Assembly: GCA_903928325.1 (NCBI GenBank)
Contig: CAIYQF010000363.1
Coordinates: 1 to 17,323, forward strand
Origin: an uncultured beta proteobacterium
Lineage (GTDB): Bacteria; Pseudomonadota; Gammaproteobacteria; Burkholderiales; Burkholderiaceae_C
Reading direction: 5' to 3'
Length of the DNA: 17,323 nucleotides
How positions within the stretch are numbered: the first letter of the stretch is position 1; every line of letters starts with the position of its first letter. The notes beneath the pieces were generated by a model, which saw only the letters and a program-made list of their open reading frames with translations, searched no databases and was not told where the DNA came from. Position numbers and translations under genes: made by a program. Below, one piece after another: positions 1 through 7,338 of this stretch.

Positions 1-693
1 CTCAAACAGGGCGATATGGACCAATCCACCACCTTCGGAGAAGACCCGGCATTCATGGCGCGCAGCTGGGTGGACAAGGGTGCGCGGCGTTTGCATCTGG
101 TGGATTTGAACGGCGCTTTTGCTGGGCACCCCAAGAACGAGATGGCGATCCGCAAGATTTTGAAAGCGGTGGGTAGTGAAGTCGATGTGCAGCTCGGCGG
201 CGGCATTCGCGACTTGGACACGATTGAACGCTACCTCGACGCCGGTTTGCGCTACGTCATCATTGGCACCGCAGCCGTCAAAAATCCAGGTTTCTTGCAG
301 GACGCCTGCACCGCCTTTGGTGGCCACATCATTGTTGGCCTGGACGCACGCGACGGCAAGGTTGCTACCGATGGCTGGAGTAAGCTGACCCGCCACGACG
401 TAGTCGATCTGGGCAAGAAGTTTGAAGACTACGGTGTTGAATCCATCATCTACACCGACATCGGCCGCGACGGCATGCTCAGCGGCATCAACATCGAGGC
501 CACGGTCAAACTGGCCCAGGCATTGTCGATTCCGGTGATCGCCTCAGGTGGCCTGAGCAACCTGGCCGACATCGAGGCCCTGTGTGCGGTGGAGGAGGAT
601 GGCGTGGAGGGTGTGATTTGTGGCCGCGCCATTTACACCGGCGACCTCGACTTTGCCGCTGGGCAAGCCCGCGCTGACGGAATCAATGGCTGA
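1..693 (+). CDS. hisA: HisA, phosphoribosylformimino-5-aminoimidazole carboxamide ribotide isomerase (5' end cut by window edge)
   Basis: HisA catalyses the Amadori isomerisation of ProFAR to PRFAR in cytosolic histidine biosynthesis. The frame is open from base 1 (Leu-Lys-Gln-Gly-Asp...), and the first ATG at 16 is internal, so roughly 16 N-terminal residues, including the first catalytic Asp, lie outside the window. The 230 visible residues show a (beta/alpha)8-barrel pattern: GARRLHLVDLNGAF, the phosphate-binding QLGGGIR, VGLDARDGKVATDGW with the second catalytic Asp, and IPVIASGGL near the C-terminus. The gene overlaps the following mutarotase gene by 8 nt, which suggests translational coupling. 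It is the first visible member of a his block that continues with hisF, hisI and hisE. Identity is very secure. The true start cannot be given. Confidence 0.97.
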   Translation, partial: LKQGDMDQSTTFGEDPAFMARSWVDKGARRLHLVDLNGAFAGHPKNEMAIRKILKAVGSEVDVQLGGGIRDLDTIERYLDAGLRYVIIGTAAVKNPGFLQDACTAFGGHIIVGLDARDGKVATDGWSKLTRHDVVDLGKKFEDYGVESIIYTDIGRDGMLSGINIEATVKLAQALSIPVIASGGLSNLADIEALCAVEEDGVEGVICGRAIYTGDLDFAAGQARADGING

Positions 694-1543
694 TGGCGCC
701 GCGCTATGCCGCAGCGAAACCCTGCACGGCCAGCCAGGCCAGCGCCTCTCGCTGGCCAACGGCGACGCAGTGTGGGTGGCCTTGCAGGGCGCGCACGTGG
801 TGTCTTGGCAGGCGGCGGGCCGCGAGCGCCTGTACCTGAGCCCGCGCAACCACTGGGACGGCCACAGCGCTATTCGCGGTGGTGTGCCCGTGTGTTTTCC
901 CCAGTTCAACCAGCGCGGCGGCCTGCCCAAGCACGGCTTTGCCCGCAATAGCGTTTGGACGGCCGGCCAGGCCCTGGTGCAAGACGACCATGTGCAGCAA
1001 GATTTCACCTTGTCCTGGAGTGCCCAGACCTTGGCCATTTGGCAGCCGCGCTTTGAGGCGCGCCTGCGGGTGGCCCTGGCGCCAGCCGCACTGACGGTGA
1101 CGCTCACCGTGCACAACCTTGATACCCGGCCCTTCGCGTTTTCTGGCGCCTTGCACAGCTACCTGGCGGTGGACGATATTGCGCAGGCGCACCTGCACGG
1201 ACTGGAAGGCCAGTCGGAGTGGGACGCGCTGACCGACCGCCACGCCAACGCGGCCGCCGCGCTGCAGTTTGATGGCGAATTTGACCGCGTCTATGGCGCT
1301 GCACCCGCCGCCCTGCGACTCCAAGACGGCGCCCAGCGGCTGGCGATCAGCCAAAGCCCCAGCTGGGCCAACAGCGTGGTCTGGAACCCTGGGGCTGAAA
1401 AATGTGCCGCTATGGCCGATCTGCCGCCAGACGGCTTTGCGCACTTTGTGTGCGTGGAAGCGGCCCAGGTATTTACCCCCATCACCGTTGCTGCCGCCAC
1501 CAACTGGCAGGGTTGGCAGCGGTTTCAAGTGTTGACGGACTAA
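686..1543 (+). CDS. Aldose-1-epimerase-like D-hexose-6-phosphate mutarotase (YeaD family)
   Basis: This is a 285-residue galactose-mutarotase-fold protein. Family members interconvert alpha and beta anomers of hexose 6-phosphates in the cytosol. Visible family features are HVVSWQ followed by a tyrosine-rich strand, the GGVPVCFPQFNQRGGLPKHGFAR block, LHSYLAVDDI with the likely catalytic His, and VWNPGAEKCAAMADL with FVCVEAA near the C-terminus, where the conserved Glu sits. I chose the ATG at 686, which overlaps the hisA stop by 8 nt, because the frame could start at 620 only by running 74 nt into hisA. It ends 3 nt before hisF, so it is almost certainly co-transcribed with the his genes although it has no role in the histidine pathway. 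The exact sugar substrate cannot be told from sequence. Confidence 0.88.
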   Translation: MADGAALCRSETLHGQPGQRLSLANGDAVWVALQGAHVVSWQAAGRERLYLSPRNHWDGHSAIRGGVPVCFPQFNQRGGLPKHGFARNSVWTAGQALVQDDHVQQDFTLSWSAQTLAIWQPRFEARLRVALAPAALTVTLTVHNLDTRPFAFSGALHSYLAVDDIAQAHLHGLEGQSEWDALTDRHANAAAALQFDGEFDRVYGAAPAALRLQDGAQRLAISQSPSWANSVVWNPGAEKCAAMADLPPDGFAHFVCVEAAQVFTPITVAAATNWQGWQRFQVLTD

Positions 1544-1546
1544 ACC

Positions 1547-2329
1547 ATGCTGGCCAAACGCATCATCCCTTGCCTGGACGTGACCGGCGGGCGCGTCGTC
1601 AAAGGCGTGAACTTTGTCGAACTGCGCGACGCCGGTGACCCGGTGGAAATTGCCGCGCGCTACAACGACCAAGGCGCCGACGAACTCACCTTTCTGGACA
1701 TCACCGCCACCAGCGACGCGCGCGATGTCATATTGCACATCATCGAAGCCGTGGCCTCGCAGGTCTTTATTCCGCTCACCGTGGGCGGTGGGGTGCGCAC
1801 CGTGGACGATGTGCGCCGCCTGCTCAACGCCGGGGCCGACAAGGTGAGCTTTAACTCGGCGGCGATTGCCAAACCGCAGGTGATTGAGGACGCCTCGCAC
1901 AAGTACGGCGCCCAGTGTATTGTGGTGGCCATTGACGCCAAGCGCCGCGTGGGCGAGGCGCTGCAACTGCGCGGCCCGGGCTGGGACGTGTTCAGCCACG
2001 GCGGGCGCCAAAACACCGGCTTGGACGCCGTGGCCTGGGCCACGGAGATGGCGCGACGGGGCGCGGGCGAGATCTTGCTCACCAGCATGGACCGCGACGG
2101 CACCAAGAGCGGCTTTGACCTGGAACTAACGCGCGCTGTGGCTGACGCGGTGCCCGTGCCGGTGATCGCCTCGGGCGGCGTGGGCACCTTGGACCATCTG
2201 GCTGACGGCGTTAGCGTGGGCGGAGCCGATGCGGTGCTCGCGGCCAGCATTTTTCATTACGGCGAATTCACCGTAGGCCAGGCCAAAGCGCGCATGGCCG
2301 CACGCGGCATCCCCGTGCGATTGGACTGA
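1547..2329 (+). CDS. hisF: HisF, imidazole glycerol phosphate synthase cyclase subunit
   Basis: HisF is the cyclase half of the HisHF complex. It uses ammonia delivered by HisH to turn PRFAR into imidazole glycerol phosphate and AICAR. The 260-residue product has the usual family length and begins MLAKRIIPCLD, with the first catalytic Asp at residue 11. The second catalytic Asp is residue 130 in CIVVAIDAKR. Phosphate-binding loops are visible as PLTVGGGVR (about 77-84) and VIASGGVG in the last third. The ATG lies 3 nt after the mutarotase stop with only a weak purine stretch ahead of it, consistent with coupled translation. The partner hisH is not in the window and would be expected upstream of hisA. 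Confidence 0.98.
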   Translation: MLAKRIIPCLDVTGGRVVKGVNFVELRDAGDPVEIAARYNDQGADELTFLDITATSDARDVILHIIEAVASQVFIPLTVGGGVRTVDDVRRLLNAGADKVSFNSAAIAKPQVIEDASHKYGAQCIVVAIDAKRRVGEALQLRGPGWDVFSHGGRQNTGLDAVAWATEMARRGAGEILLTSMDRDGTKSGFDLELTRAVADAVPVPVIASGGVGTLDHLADGVSVGGADAVLAASIFHYGEFTVGQAKARMAARGIPVRLD

Positions 2330-2331
2330 AC

Positions 2332-2721
2332 GTGAACTGGTTGGACGACATCAAATGGGACGCCCAGGGCCTGGTGCCCGCGATTGCGCAAGAGCAGGGC
2401 AGCAAAGACGTGCTGATGTTTGCCTGGATGAACCGCGAGGCGCTGCAAAAGACTGCCGAATTGGGTCGCGCGGTGTACTTCAGCCGCTCGCGCAACAGGC
2501 TCTGGTTCAAGGGCGAAGAGTCCGGCCATGTGCAAGTGGTGCACGAGATTCGCGTCGACTGCGACACCGATGTGGTTTTGTTGACCGTCACCCAACAAGG
2601 GCATTCGCCAGGCATCGCCTGCCACACTGGACGGCACAGCTGCTTTTTCAGCGTGCTCCAAGACGGACATTGGCGCGCCGTGGATCCGGTCTTGAAAAGC
2701 CCGGACTCGATTTACAAGTAA
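2332..2721 (+). CDS. hisI: HisI, phosphoribosyl-AMP cyclohydrolase (GTG start)
   Basis: HisI opens the purine ring of phosphoribosyl-AMP, the third step of histidine biosynthesis, in the cytosol. The 129-residue protein contains the family signature almost in full: LMFAWMNREAL, YFSRSRNRLWFKGEESGHVQ, the metal-binding DCDTDVVLL segment and ACHTGRHSCFF, which supplies a zinc-ligand Cys. The only start that fits the family N-terminus (MNWLDDIKWD) is the GTG at 2332, 2 nt after the hisF stop. HisI is separate from HisE here, unlike the fused HisIE of enteric bacteria, and the two genes are 13 nt apart. Confidence 0.97.
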   Translation: MNWLDDIKWDAQGLVPAIAQEQGSKDVLMFAWMNREALQKTAELGRAVYFSRSRNRLWFKGEESGHVQVVHEIRVDCDTDVVLLTVTQQGHSPGIACHTGRHSCFFSVLQDGHWRAVDPVLKSPDSIYK

Positions 2722-2734
2722 TGTAGGACCAACC

Positions 2735-3118
2735 GTGACCCACACCTCGGATTTTTTACACGATGCGTTGGAGCGCCTGGCCGCCGTCATTGAGAGCCGC
2801 AAATCGGCCAACGGCGGTGACCCGACGGCCAGCTATGTGGCCCGCCTGCTGCACCTGGGCCCCGACGCCTTTCTGAAGAAGATCGGCGAAGAGGCCACCG
2901 AGGTGGTGATGGCGGCCAAAGACGTCGACCACGGCGGCGACAAGCGAAAAATTGTCAATGAGGTCGCCGATCTATGGTTCCATTGCCTGATCGCCCTGGC
3001 CCACTACGACCTCACCCCGACCGATGTAATCACTGAACTCGAGCGGCGTGCTGGCACCAGCGGCATTGAGGAAAAAGCGCTTCGCAAGGCGGTGCTGCGC
3101 GACGCGCAAGGCGGCTAA
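2735..3118 (+). CDS. hisE: HisE, phosphoribosyl-ATP pyrophosphatase (GTG start)
   Basis: HisE hydrolyses phosphoribosyl-ATP to phosphoribosyl-AMP and pyrophosphate, the second step of the pathway. The 127-residue all-alpha protein belongs to the MazG-like NTP pyrophosphohydrolase fold. The metal-binding EExxE-type segment appears as KKIGEEATEVVMAAK, followed by the second acidic segment IVNEVADLWFH. The start is a GTG at 2735, preceded by TAGGA at a reasonable distance. It is the last his gene in the block. No terminator separates it from the next gene, so hinT and the tat genes may share its transcript. Confidence 0.96.
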   Translation: MTHTSDFLHDALERLAAVIESRKSANGGDPTASYVARLLHLGPDAFLKKIGEEATEVVMAAKDVDHGGDKRKIVNEVADLWFHCLIALAHYDLTPTDVITELERRAGTSGIEEKALRKAVLRDAQGG

Positions 3119-3141
3119 GGACGTTATTCAGTTTTTTATAG

Positions 3142-3531
3142 ATGGTTCACCCTCTCATGACCGACCACAGCCCCAACCACGACCCTACTTGCCTGTTTTG
3201 CAAAATTATCGCCAAGCAGATTCCATCGCGAAGGGTGTACGAGGACGAAGAGTTCTACGCCTTTCACGACATTGCACCCTGGGCGCCGGTGCATTTCTTG
3301 CTCATTCCCAAGGCGCACATTGCGTCCATGGCGCAGGTAACGCAGGGGCACGCTGCTCTGATGGGGCGCATGATGGCCCTGGTGCCCGTGCTGGCATCGC
3401 AAGCCGGGTGCAGGCCCTATCCTGAGGGAGGCTTTCGCCTGGTGACCAACACCGGAGCCGAAGGCGGCCAAGAGGTGCGCCACCTGCACTTTCATATCAT
3501 GGGTGGCCCGCGCCCCTGGTTGCGCGGCTAA
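3142..3531 (+). CDS. hinT: HIT-family purine nucleoside phosphoramidase-like protein (HinT)
   Basis: This is a small histidine-triad protein. HinT-type enzymes hydrolyse phosphoramidates of purine nucleosides (AMP-N). The 129-residue product has the Zn-type N-terminus CLFCKIIAKQIPSRRVYEDEEFYAFHDI, the middle LIPKAHI segment, and the diagnostic HIT motif HLHFHIMGG close to the C-terminus. The start is uncertain: ATG 3142 gives a short MVHPL extension, while ATG 3157 gives the more typical MTDHSPN start, and neither has a clear Shine-Dalgarno sequence. It lies 23 nt after hisE and just before tatA. The cellular role in this position is not known from the sequence. Confidence 0.93.
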   Translation: MVHPLMTDHSPNHDPTCLFCKIIAKQIPSRRVYEDEEFYAFHDIAPWAPVHFLLIPKAHIASMAQVTQGHAALMGRMMALVPVLASQAGCRPYPEGGFRLVTNTGAEGGQEVRHLHFHIMGGPRPWLRG

Positions 3532-3595
3532 ATTTTCAGCACGGCGCCGACCGCACTGCGGCGACTAGAATTCCACCACTTCATAGGAGAATCGT

Positions 3596-3832
3596 ATGGG
3601 TTTGTCAACAACGCATCTGATCATATTTTTGGTCATCATCGTGGTGATATTTGGCACCAAAAAACTGCGCAACATTGGCGCCGACTTGGGCGGTGCCGTC
3701 AAGGGTTTCAAAGACGGCATGAAAGATGGCGGCGAAAAGCCTGCCGATTCGGTTGCGCCCGCTCAGCAAGTCGCAGCCAACCCCACGGTTGCTAAGGAAA
3801 CCATCGACGTGGAAGCCAAGGCCAAGCATTGA
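3596..3832 (+). CDS. tatA: TatA, twin-arginine translocase pore-forming subunit
   Basis: TatA oligomerises in the inner membrane to form the channel that exports folded proteins with RR signal peptides. The 78-residue protein has one N-terminal membrane helix (about residues 8-19), the FGTKKL hinge, an amphipathic helix (RNIGADLGGAVKGFKDGM) and a charged tail. His7 sits where E. coli TatA has Gln8. The N-terminus MGLSTTHL lacks the Trp found in many homologues and is one residue shorter than in E. coli. A good ribosome binding site, AGGAGA at 3585-3590, fixes the ATG at 3596. A TAGAAT at 3566-3571 could be a -10 box for a tat-specific promoter, but there is no convincing -35. Confidence 0.95.
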   Translation: MGLSTTHLIIFLVIIVVIFGTKKLRNIGADLGGAVKGFKDGMKDGGEKPADSVAPAQQVAANPTVAKETIDVEAKAKH

Positions 3833-3872
3833 ATGTGCGTGCTGGAGCGGTCCAACCCTGAGAATGGCCTAA

Positions 3873-4331
3873 GTGTTTGATATTGGCGTCACCAAGCTCG
3901 CGATCGTGGGCGGCATTGCTCTGATCGTGATCGGTCCGGAGAAATTGCCAGGCCTGGCAAGGACGGTTGGCACCCTGATCGGTCGTGCGCGACGTTATGT
4001 GGCCGACGTCAAGGCCGAGGTCAGTCGCTCGGTGGAGCTCGATGATTTGAAAAAATTGAAGGAAACGATGGACGCGGCAAGCCGCGAAGTCGAAAACTCG
4101 ATTCAAACCAGTGCCAATGCCATAGAAAGTAGCTGGTCCCCGACGCCTGCGCCAGACACGCCCAGCGCGCCGCTGCCGTATTACTCAATGGCCCGGCCCA
4201 TCAAAAAGCACTGGCGCGCCAAAATTAGCGCTACGCCCCATTGGTACAAGGCCCGCTCGGGAACCCGTACCAAAGCTTTGTCCGGTGCTGCGCGCGTGGC
4301 GCGATTTCGCTTACCCAAAAGTAGTTCATGA
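3873..4331 (+). CDS. tatB: TatB, Tat translocase receptor subunit (GTG start)
   Basis: TatB works with TatC as the membrane receptor for twin-arginine signal peptides. The 152-residue product starts MFDIGVTKLAIVGGIALIVIGPEKLP. This is the classic TatB membrane helix and hinge with the conserved Glu in the helix-hinge segment (PEKLP). It continues with an amphipathic helix (LARTVGTLIGRARRYVADVKAEV) and a variable cytoplasmic tail that ends in a basic, Arg/Lys-rich segment after a proline-rich stretch. The start must be the GTG at 3873, since no ATG gives the conserved MFDIG. Its stop overlaps the tatC start in an ATGA junction, a standard sign of coupled translation. Confidence 0.95.
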   Translation: MFDIGVTKLAIVGGIALIVIGPEKLPGLARTVGTLIGRARRYVADVKAEVSRSVELDDLKKLKETMDAASREVENSIQTSANAIESSWSPTPAPDTPSAPLPYYSMARPIKKHWRAKISATPHWYKARSGTRTKALSGAARVARFRLPKSSS

Positions 4332-5140
4332 ACGATTCCGGCTCCAAAGAAGACGAACTCGCGGGCACCGAGCAGCCCTTTGTCCAACACCTGTTTGAGT
4401 TGCGCGACCGATTGCTGCGGGCGGTCTACGGCATCGCGGCAGTGTTTGCGGTGCTGGTGTTTTTTCCTGGACCGTCCAGGTTGTATGACTATCTGGCCAT
4501 GCCTTTGGTGAAGGCTTTGCCCGAGGGGTCAAAAATGATTGCTGTGGGCGTTGTGTCGCCGTTTTTGGTGCCCATTAAGGTCTCAGTGATGGCGGCCATT
4601 GCCCTGTCGCTTCCTTGGATTCTTTACCAGATATGGGCATTTGTCGCGCCGGGTTTGTACAAGCACGAAAAGAAGCTGGTGCTACCCCTGGTGGCTGCAA
4701 GCACGGTGTTGTTTTACGCAGGGGCAGCGTTCTGCTACTTCTTTGTATTTGGCCAGGCTTTCCCAGCTATCCAAAAGATGGCGCCAGCCTCGGTGGCAGT
4801 TAGTCCGGATATTGAAGCCTATTTGGACTTTGTGATTACGATGTTCATCGCCTTTGGCGTGGCCTTTGAGGTGCCTATCGTGGTCGTCATTCTGGCGCGC
4901 TTAGGTGTAGTCACGGTGGCCCAACTCAAGAGTTTTCGTACCTACTTTATTGTTGCAGCCGCAGCCGTGGCGGGCTTGGTAACGCCGCCGGACCCGGTTT
5001 CCATGTTGGCCTTGCTGGTGCCAATGTGCATCCTGTATGAGATTGGCATCTGGTCGGCCCAGATATTCCTTCGCCATACCCAGGCCCCGCCAGAGGAGGT
5101 GCCTGCGGCCGACGCTGCGGCATCTGGCAACCCACCGTGA
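4328..5140 (+). CDS. tatC: TatC, multi-spanning Tat translocase subunit
   Basis: TatC is the six-helix inner-membrane core that recognises the RR motif of Tat signal peptides. The 270-residue protein begins with a short cytoplasmic segment containing PFVQHLFELRDRLLRAV, the conserved signal-binding region with its key Glu. It then shows six hydrophobic segments, with the periplasmic FVAPGLYKHEKK loop and the internal FGVAFEVPIVVV helix that carries the conserved Glu. The C-terminal tail is short, Ala/Pro-rich and cytoplasmic. It follows tatB by ATGA overlap. The gene ends 29 nt before the stop of a convergent protease gene, and I see no T-tailed hairpin in that gap. Confidence 0.97.
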   Translation: MNDSGSKEDELAGTEQPFVQHLFELRDRLLRAVYGIAAVFAVLVFFPGPSRLYDYLAMPLVKALPEGSKMIAVGVVSPFLVPIKVSVMAAIALSLPWILYQIWAFVAPGLYKHEKKLVLPLVAASTVLFYAGAAFCYFFVFGQAFPAIQKMAPASVAVSPDIEAYLDFVITMFIAFGVAFEVPIVVVILARLGVVTVAQLKSFRTYFIVAAAAVAGLVTPPDPVSMLALLVPMCILYEIGIWSAQIFLRHTQAPPEEVPAADAAASGNPP

Positions 5141-5169
5141 CCTGCAGCGCTGGGCCATAACGCCGTAAT

Positions 5170-6318
5170 TTAGTGCGTGGGTTTTGGCGGCTTGGGACGG
5201 GTACCGGGCGTCACGCTCACTTGCAGCGCCTGGCTTTTGCGCTCCAAAGCAAATGCAGTGGCAACACCGGGCTGCAATGCAGCCACCTGGCTGAGCAAAT
5301 GCGCCACGTCCTCTACCGCAACGCCGCCGATGGCCACGATCACGTCCCCCGGTGCCATACCGGCCTGGGCCGCGGGGCCGCGCTCTAACACCCCGGTCAC
5401 GATCACACCGGAATGTGCGCGAATGCCAAAGGCCTGGCTGAGTTCGGGCGACAGGTCGTTGGGCTCCACGCCGATCCAGCCCCGCGTGACCTGCCCGTCG
5501 CGAACAATGCTTTCAAGCACCTGCTTGGCGGTGGATACGGGTATCGCAAAGCCAATGCCCAAGCTACCCCCCGAGCGCGAATAAATCGCCGTGTTGATGC
5601 CCAGCAGGTTGCCGTTGCTGTCCACCAAAGCGCCGCCCGAATTGCCGGGATTGATCGCAGCGTCGGTTTGAATAAAGTTTTCGAAGGTGTTGATGCCCAG
5701 TTGGTTGCGCCCCAGGGCGCTGACGATGCCGCTGGTGACGGTTTGCCCAACGCCAAAGGGGTTGCCGATGGCCAGCACCTGGTCGCCAACTTGCGCCGAG
5801 TCTGAGTCACCGAGCACCATCACGGGGAGTGCGTCGAGCTCAATTTTTAGGACTGCCAGGTCGCTATCGGGGTCGGTTCCCACCACTTTGGCACGGGCGC
5901 GGCGCCGGTCGTTGAGCACCACCTCAATCGTGTCCGCGCCCTCGACCACATGGTTGTTGGTCAGGATGTAACCCTTTGGGCTGACGATCACGCCGCTGCC
6001 CATGCCCCCGGAGGGCTCTGTGTCCGGCTGTGCGTCGGGCGCCCCGAAGAAAAACCGGTTCCAAGGGTCCGTCGAACCGGGTGCAAGCGGTTTGGTTTTG
6101 CCGGTGTTGATGCTTACCACGGCATCCGCCGCTTTGTGGGCTGCTAGGCGAAAGCTGCCTACTGGCACCCCATCGCTACGCAGGCTTGGCGCCTGGCGCA
6201 ACGCCAAGGCGTTGCCGTCATGGGGCTCCCACCAGGCCGGCTTGAGCGTCAAAACCACAAAATAAGCCGCCAGCAGTACGGTGGTACTTTGAGAAAAAAA
6301 CAGCCAAAAACGCTTCAT
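5170..6318 (-). CDS. Trypsin-like S1C serine protease with one PDZ domain (DegS/AlgW type)
   Basis: This is a membrane-anchored periplasmic protease of the HtrA family. Relatives with one PDZ domain (DegS, AlgW) sense misfolded outer-membrane proteins and cut the anti-sigma factor RseA/MucA. The 382-residue product has an N-terminal membrane anchor (about 4-25), then the protease domain with catalytic His123 (TNNHVVEG), Asp153 (DSDLAVLKI) and Ser227 (NPGNSGGAL). A single PDZ domain follows (about 285-370, with GVIVTGVLERGPAAQAG). I chose the ATG at 6318 (MKRFWLFF) because it puts the anchor at the N-terminus. A GGAAG lies just upstream, and the longer frame to 6384 adds an implausible basic leader. 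It is convergent with tatC and divergent from the nif3 gene. Whether it acts in a sigma-E cascade is inference only. Confidence 0.93.
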   Translation of the reverse strand: MKRFWLFFSQSTTVLLAAYFVVLTLKPAWWEPHDGNALALRQAPSLRSDGVPVGSFRLAAHKAADAVVSINTGKTKPLAPGSTDPWNRFFFGAPDAQPDTEPSGGMGSGVIVSPKGYILTNNHVVEGADTIEVVLNDRRRARAKVVGTDPDSDLAVLKIELDALPVMVLGDSDSAQVGDQVLAIGNPFGVGQTVTSGIVSALGRNQLGINTFENFIQTDAAINPGNSGGALVDSNGNLLGINTAIYSRSGGSLGIGFAIPVSTAKQVLESIVRDGQVTRGWIGVEPNDLSPELSQAFGIRAHSGVIVTGVLERGPAAQAGMAPGDVIVAIGGVAVEDVAHLLSQVAALQPGVATAFALERKSQALQVSVTPGTRPKPPKPTH

Positions 6319-6544
6319 TGACACTACTTCCACAATACAGCGCCGGGTGTGGCGCCACCGTGCAAATTGTAGGCCGCAAGTCAAATTTCAAGATCCGCAA
6401 GGGGTGTTGGCGCCAGCCCTTCTCTGCGGCGAATCATGGGGAAGCCGATAATCGTCCGCAGCAAGGTTTCACCCCATTTCCGAGACCTGCGATTGCTGGC
6501 GCCAACCCGCTTAGCCAACTGACCCAGGCAACCCTGTTGAGACC
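6319..6544. promoter_or_regulatory. Divergent intergenic region with three TGGCGCCA palindromes
   Basis: This 226-bp gap must hold promoters for the - strand protease and for the + strand nif3 gene. I could not assign convincing -35/-10 pairs. It carries the 8-bp palindrome TGGCGCCA three times (6350-6357, 6408-6415, 6497-6504). The last two, with their flanks, form a perfect 12-bp inverted repeat (6406-6417 and 6495-6506). Between them, CTGCGGCGA (6424-6432) can pair with 6452-6461 with one bulged base. Operator function is inference. Confidence 0.5.
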
Positions 6545-7300
6545 ATGACCCACCACCTTGAATTGCTCCTCGCGTTTGACGCGCTCCTGCAGCCCGATCA
6601 CTTCAAAGACTACTGCCCCAATGGTTTGCAGGTCGAGGGGCGGCGCCCGATTCGAAAAATCGCCTCTGGCGTGACGGCCAGTCTGGCGCTGATTGATGCG
6701 GCCATTGCGCACGATGCCGATGCCATCCTGGTTCACCATGGCCTGTTTTGGCGTGGTCACGACGGTCGCGTAGGCGGCTGGTTGCGCCAACGCCTGGCCC
6801 GGTTGTTGGCCCATGATGTGCATTTATTTGCCTACCACCTGCCGCTCGACGCCCATGAAACCCTGGGCAACAACGCCCAATTGGGGCAGCGGTTAGGGTT
6901 TGCGGCGCAGAGACGGTTTGGCGATCAGCAACTCGGTTGGCTGGGAGGGCCTGGTGCGCACCGTTTCGACGATGCAGGTGCGCTGGCTGACCATGTGCAG
7001 TCGCTGCTGGGGCGCGCTGTGGTGTTGGTGCAGGCCAATCACGGTCCCGTGCAGCGCATTGGTTGGTGCACCGGTAGTGCACAGGGTTATTTTGAGGCGG
7101 CCATCGCCGCCGGCGTGGACGTATTTATTACTGGCGAGATTTCCGAGCCGCAGGCGCATTACGCGCGCGAATGCGGCGTGAGCTTTATTGCGTGCGGTCA
7201 CCACGCTAGCGAGCGCTACGGCGCACCGGCATTGGCGCAACATGTGGCCGACCAGTTGGGCCTGTCCCATGTGTATCTCGATATTGACAACCCGGCCTAG
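6545..7300 (+). CDS. Nif3-like dinuclear metal centre protein (YbgI/DUF34 family)
   Basis: This 251-residue protein belongs to the Nif3/YbgI family, hexameric toroidal proteins that bind two metal ions; their reaction is still debated. Family landmarks are YCPNGLQVEG near the N-terminus, the metal-ligand pair His64-His65 in LVHHGLFWRG, FAYHLPLDAH, FITGEISEPQAH, and the C-terminal CGHHASERYG with metal-ligand His and Glu, ending in VYLDIDNPA. The length fits the bacterial short form without the middle insert. The start ATG at 6545 lies just after GTTGAGACC, with no strong ribosome binding site. It is followed 38 nt later by pdxA on the same strand. Confidence 0.93.
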   Translation: MTHHLELLLAFDALLQPDHFKDYCPNGLQVEGRRPIRKIASGVTASLALIDAAIAHDADAILVHHGLFWRGHDGRVGGWLRQRLARLLAHDVHLFAYHLPLDAHETLGNNAQLGQRLGFAAQRRFGDQQLGWLGGPGAHRFDDAGALADHVQSLLGRAVVLVQANHGPVQRIGWCTGSAQGYFEAAIAAGVDVFITGEISEPQAHYARECGVSFIACGHHASERYGAPALAQHVADQLGLSHVYLDIDNPA

Positions 7301-7338
7301 CGAAGCGCCCTTCGCGCAAGGCCTGCTTTCGCATTTCC

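Noticed and set aside
704..2011. 435-codon open frame on the - strand opposite the mutarotase and hisF genes
   Set aside because: It is a mirror of two well-conserved + strand genes in GC-rich DNA, has no recognisable domains, and spans an operon junction.
5141..5169. Possible terminator between convergent tatC and the protease gene
   Set aside because: The 29-bp gap contains no T-tailed hairpin on either strand.
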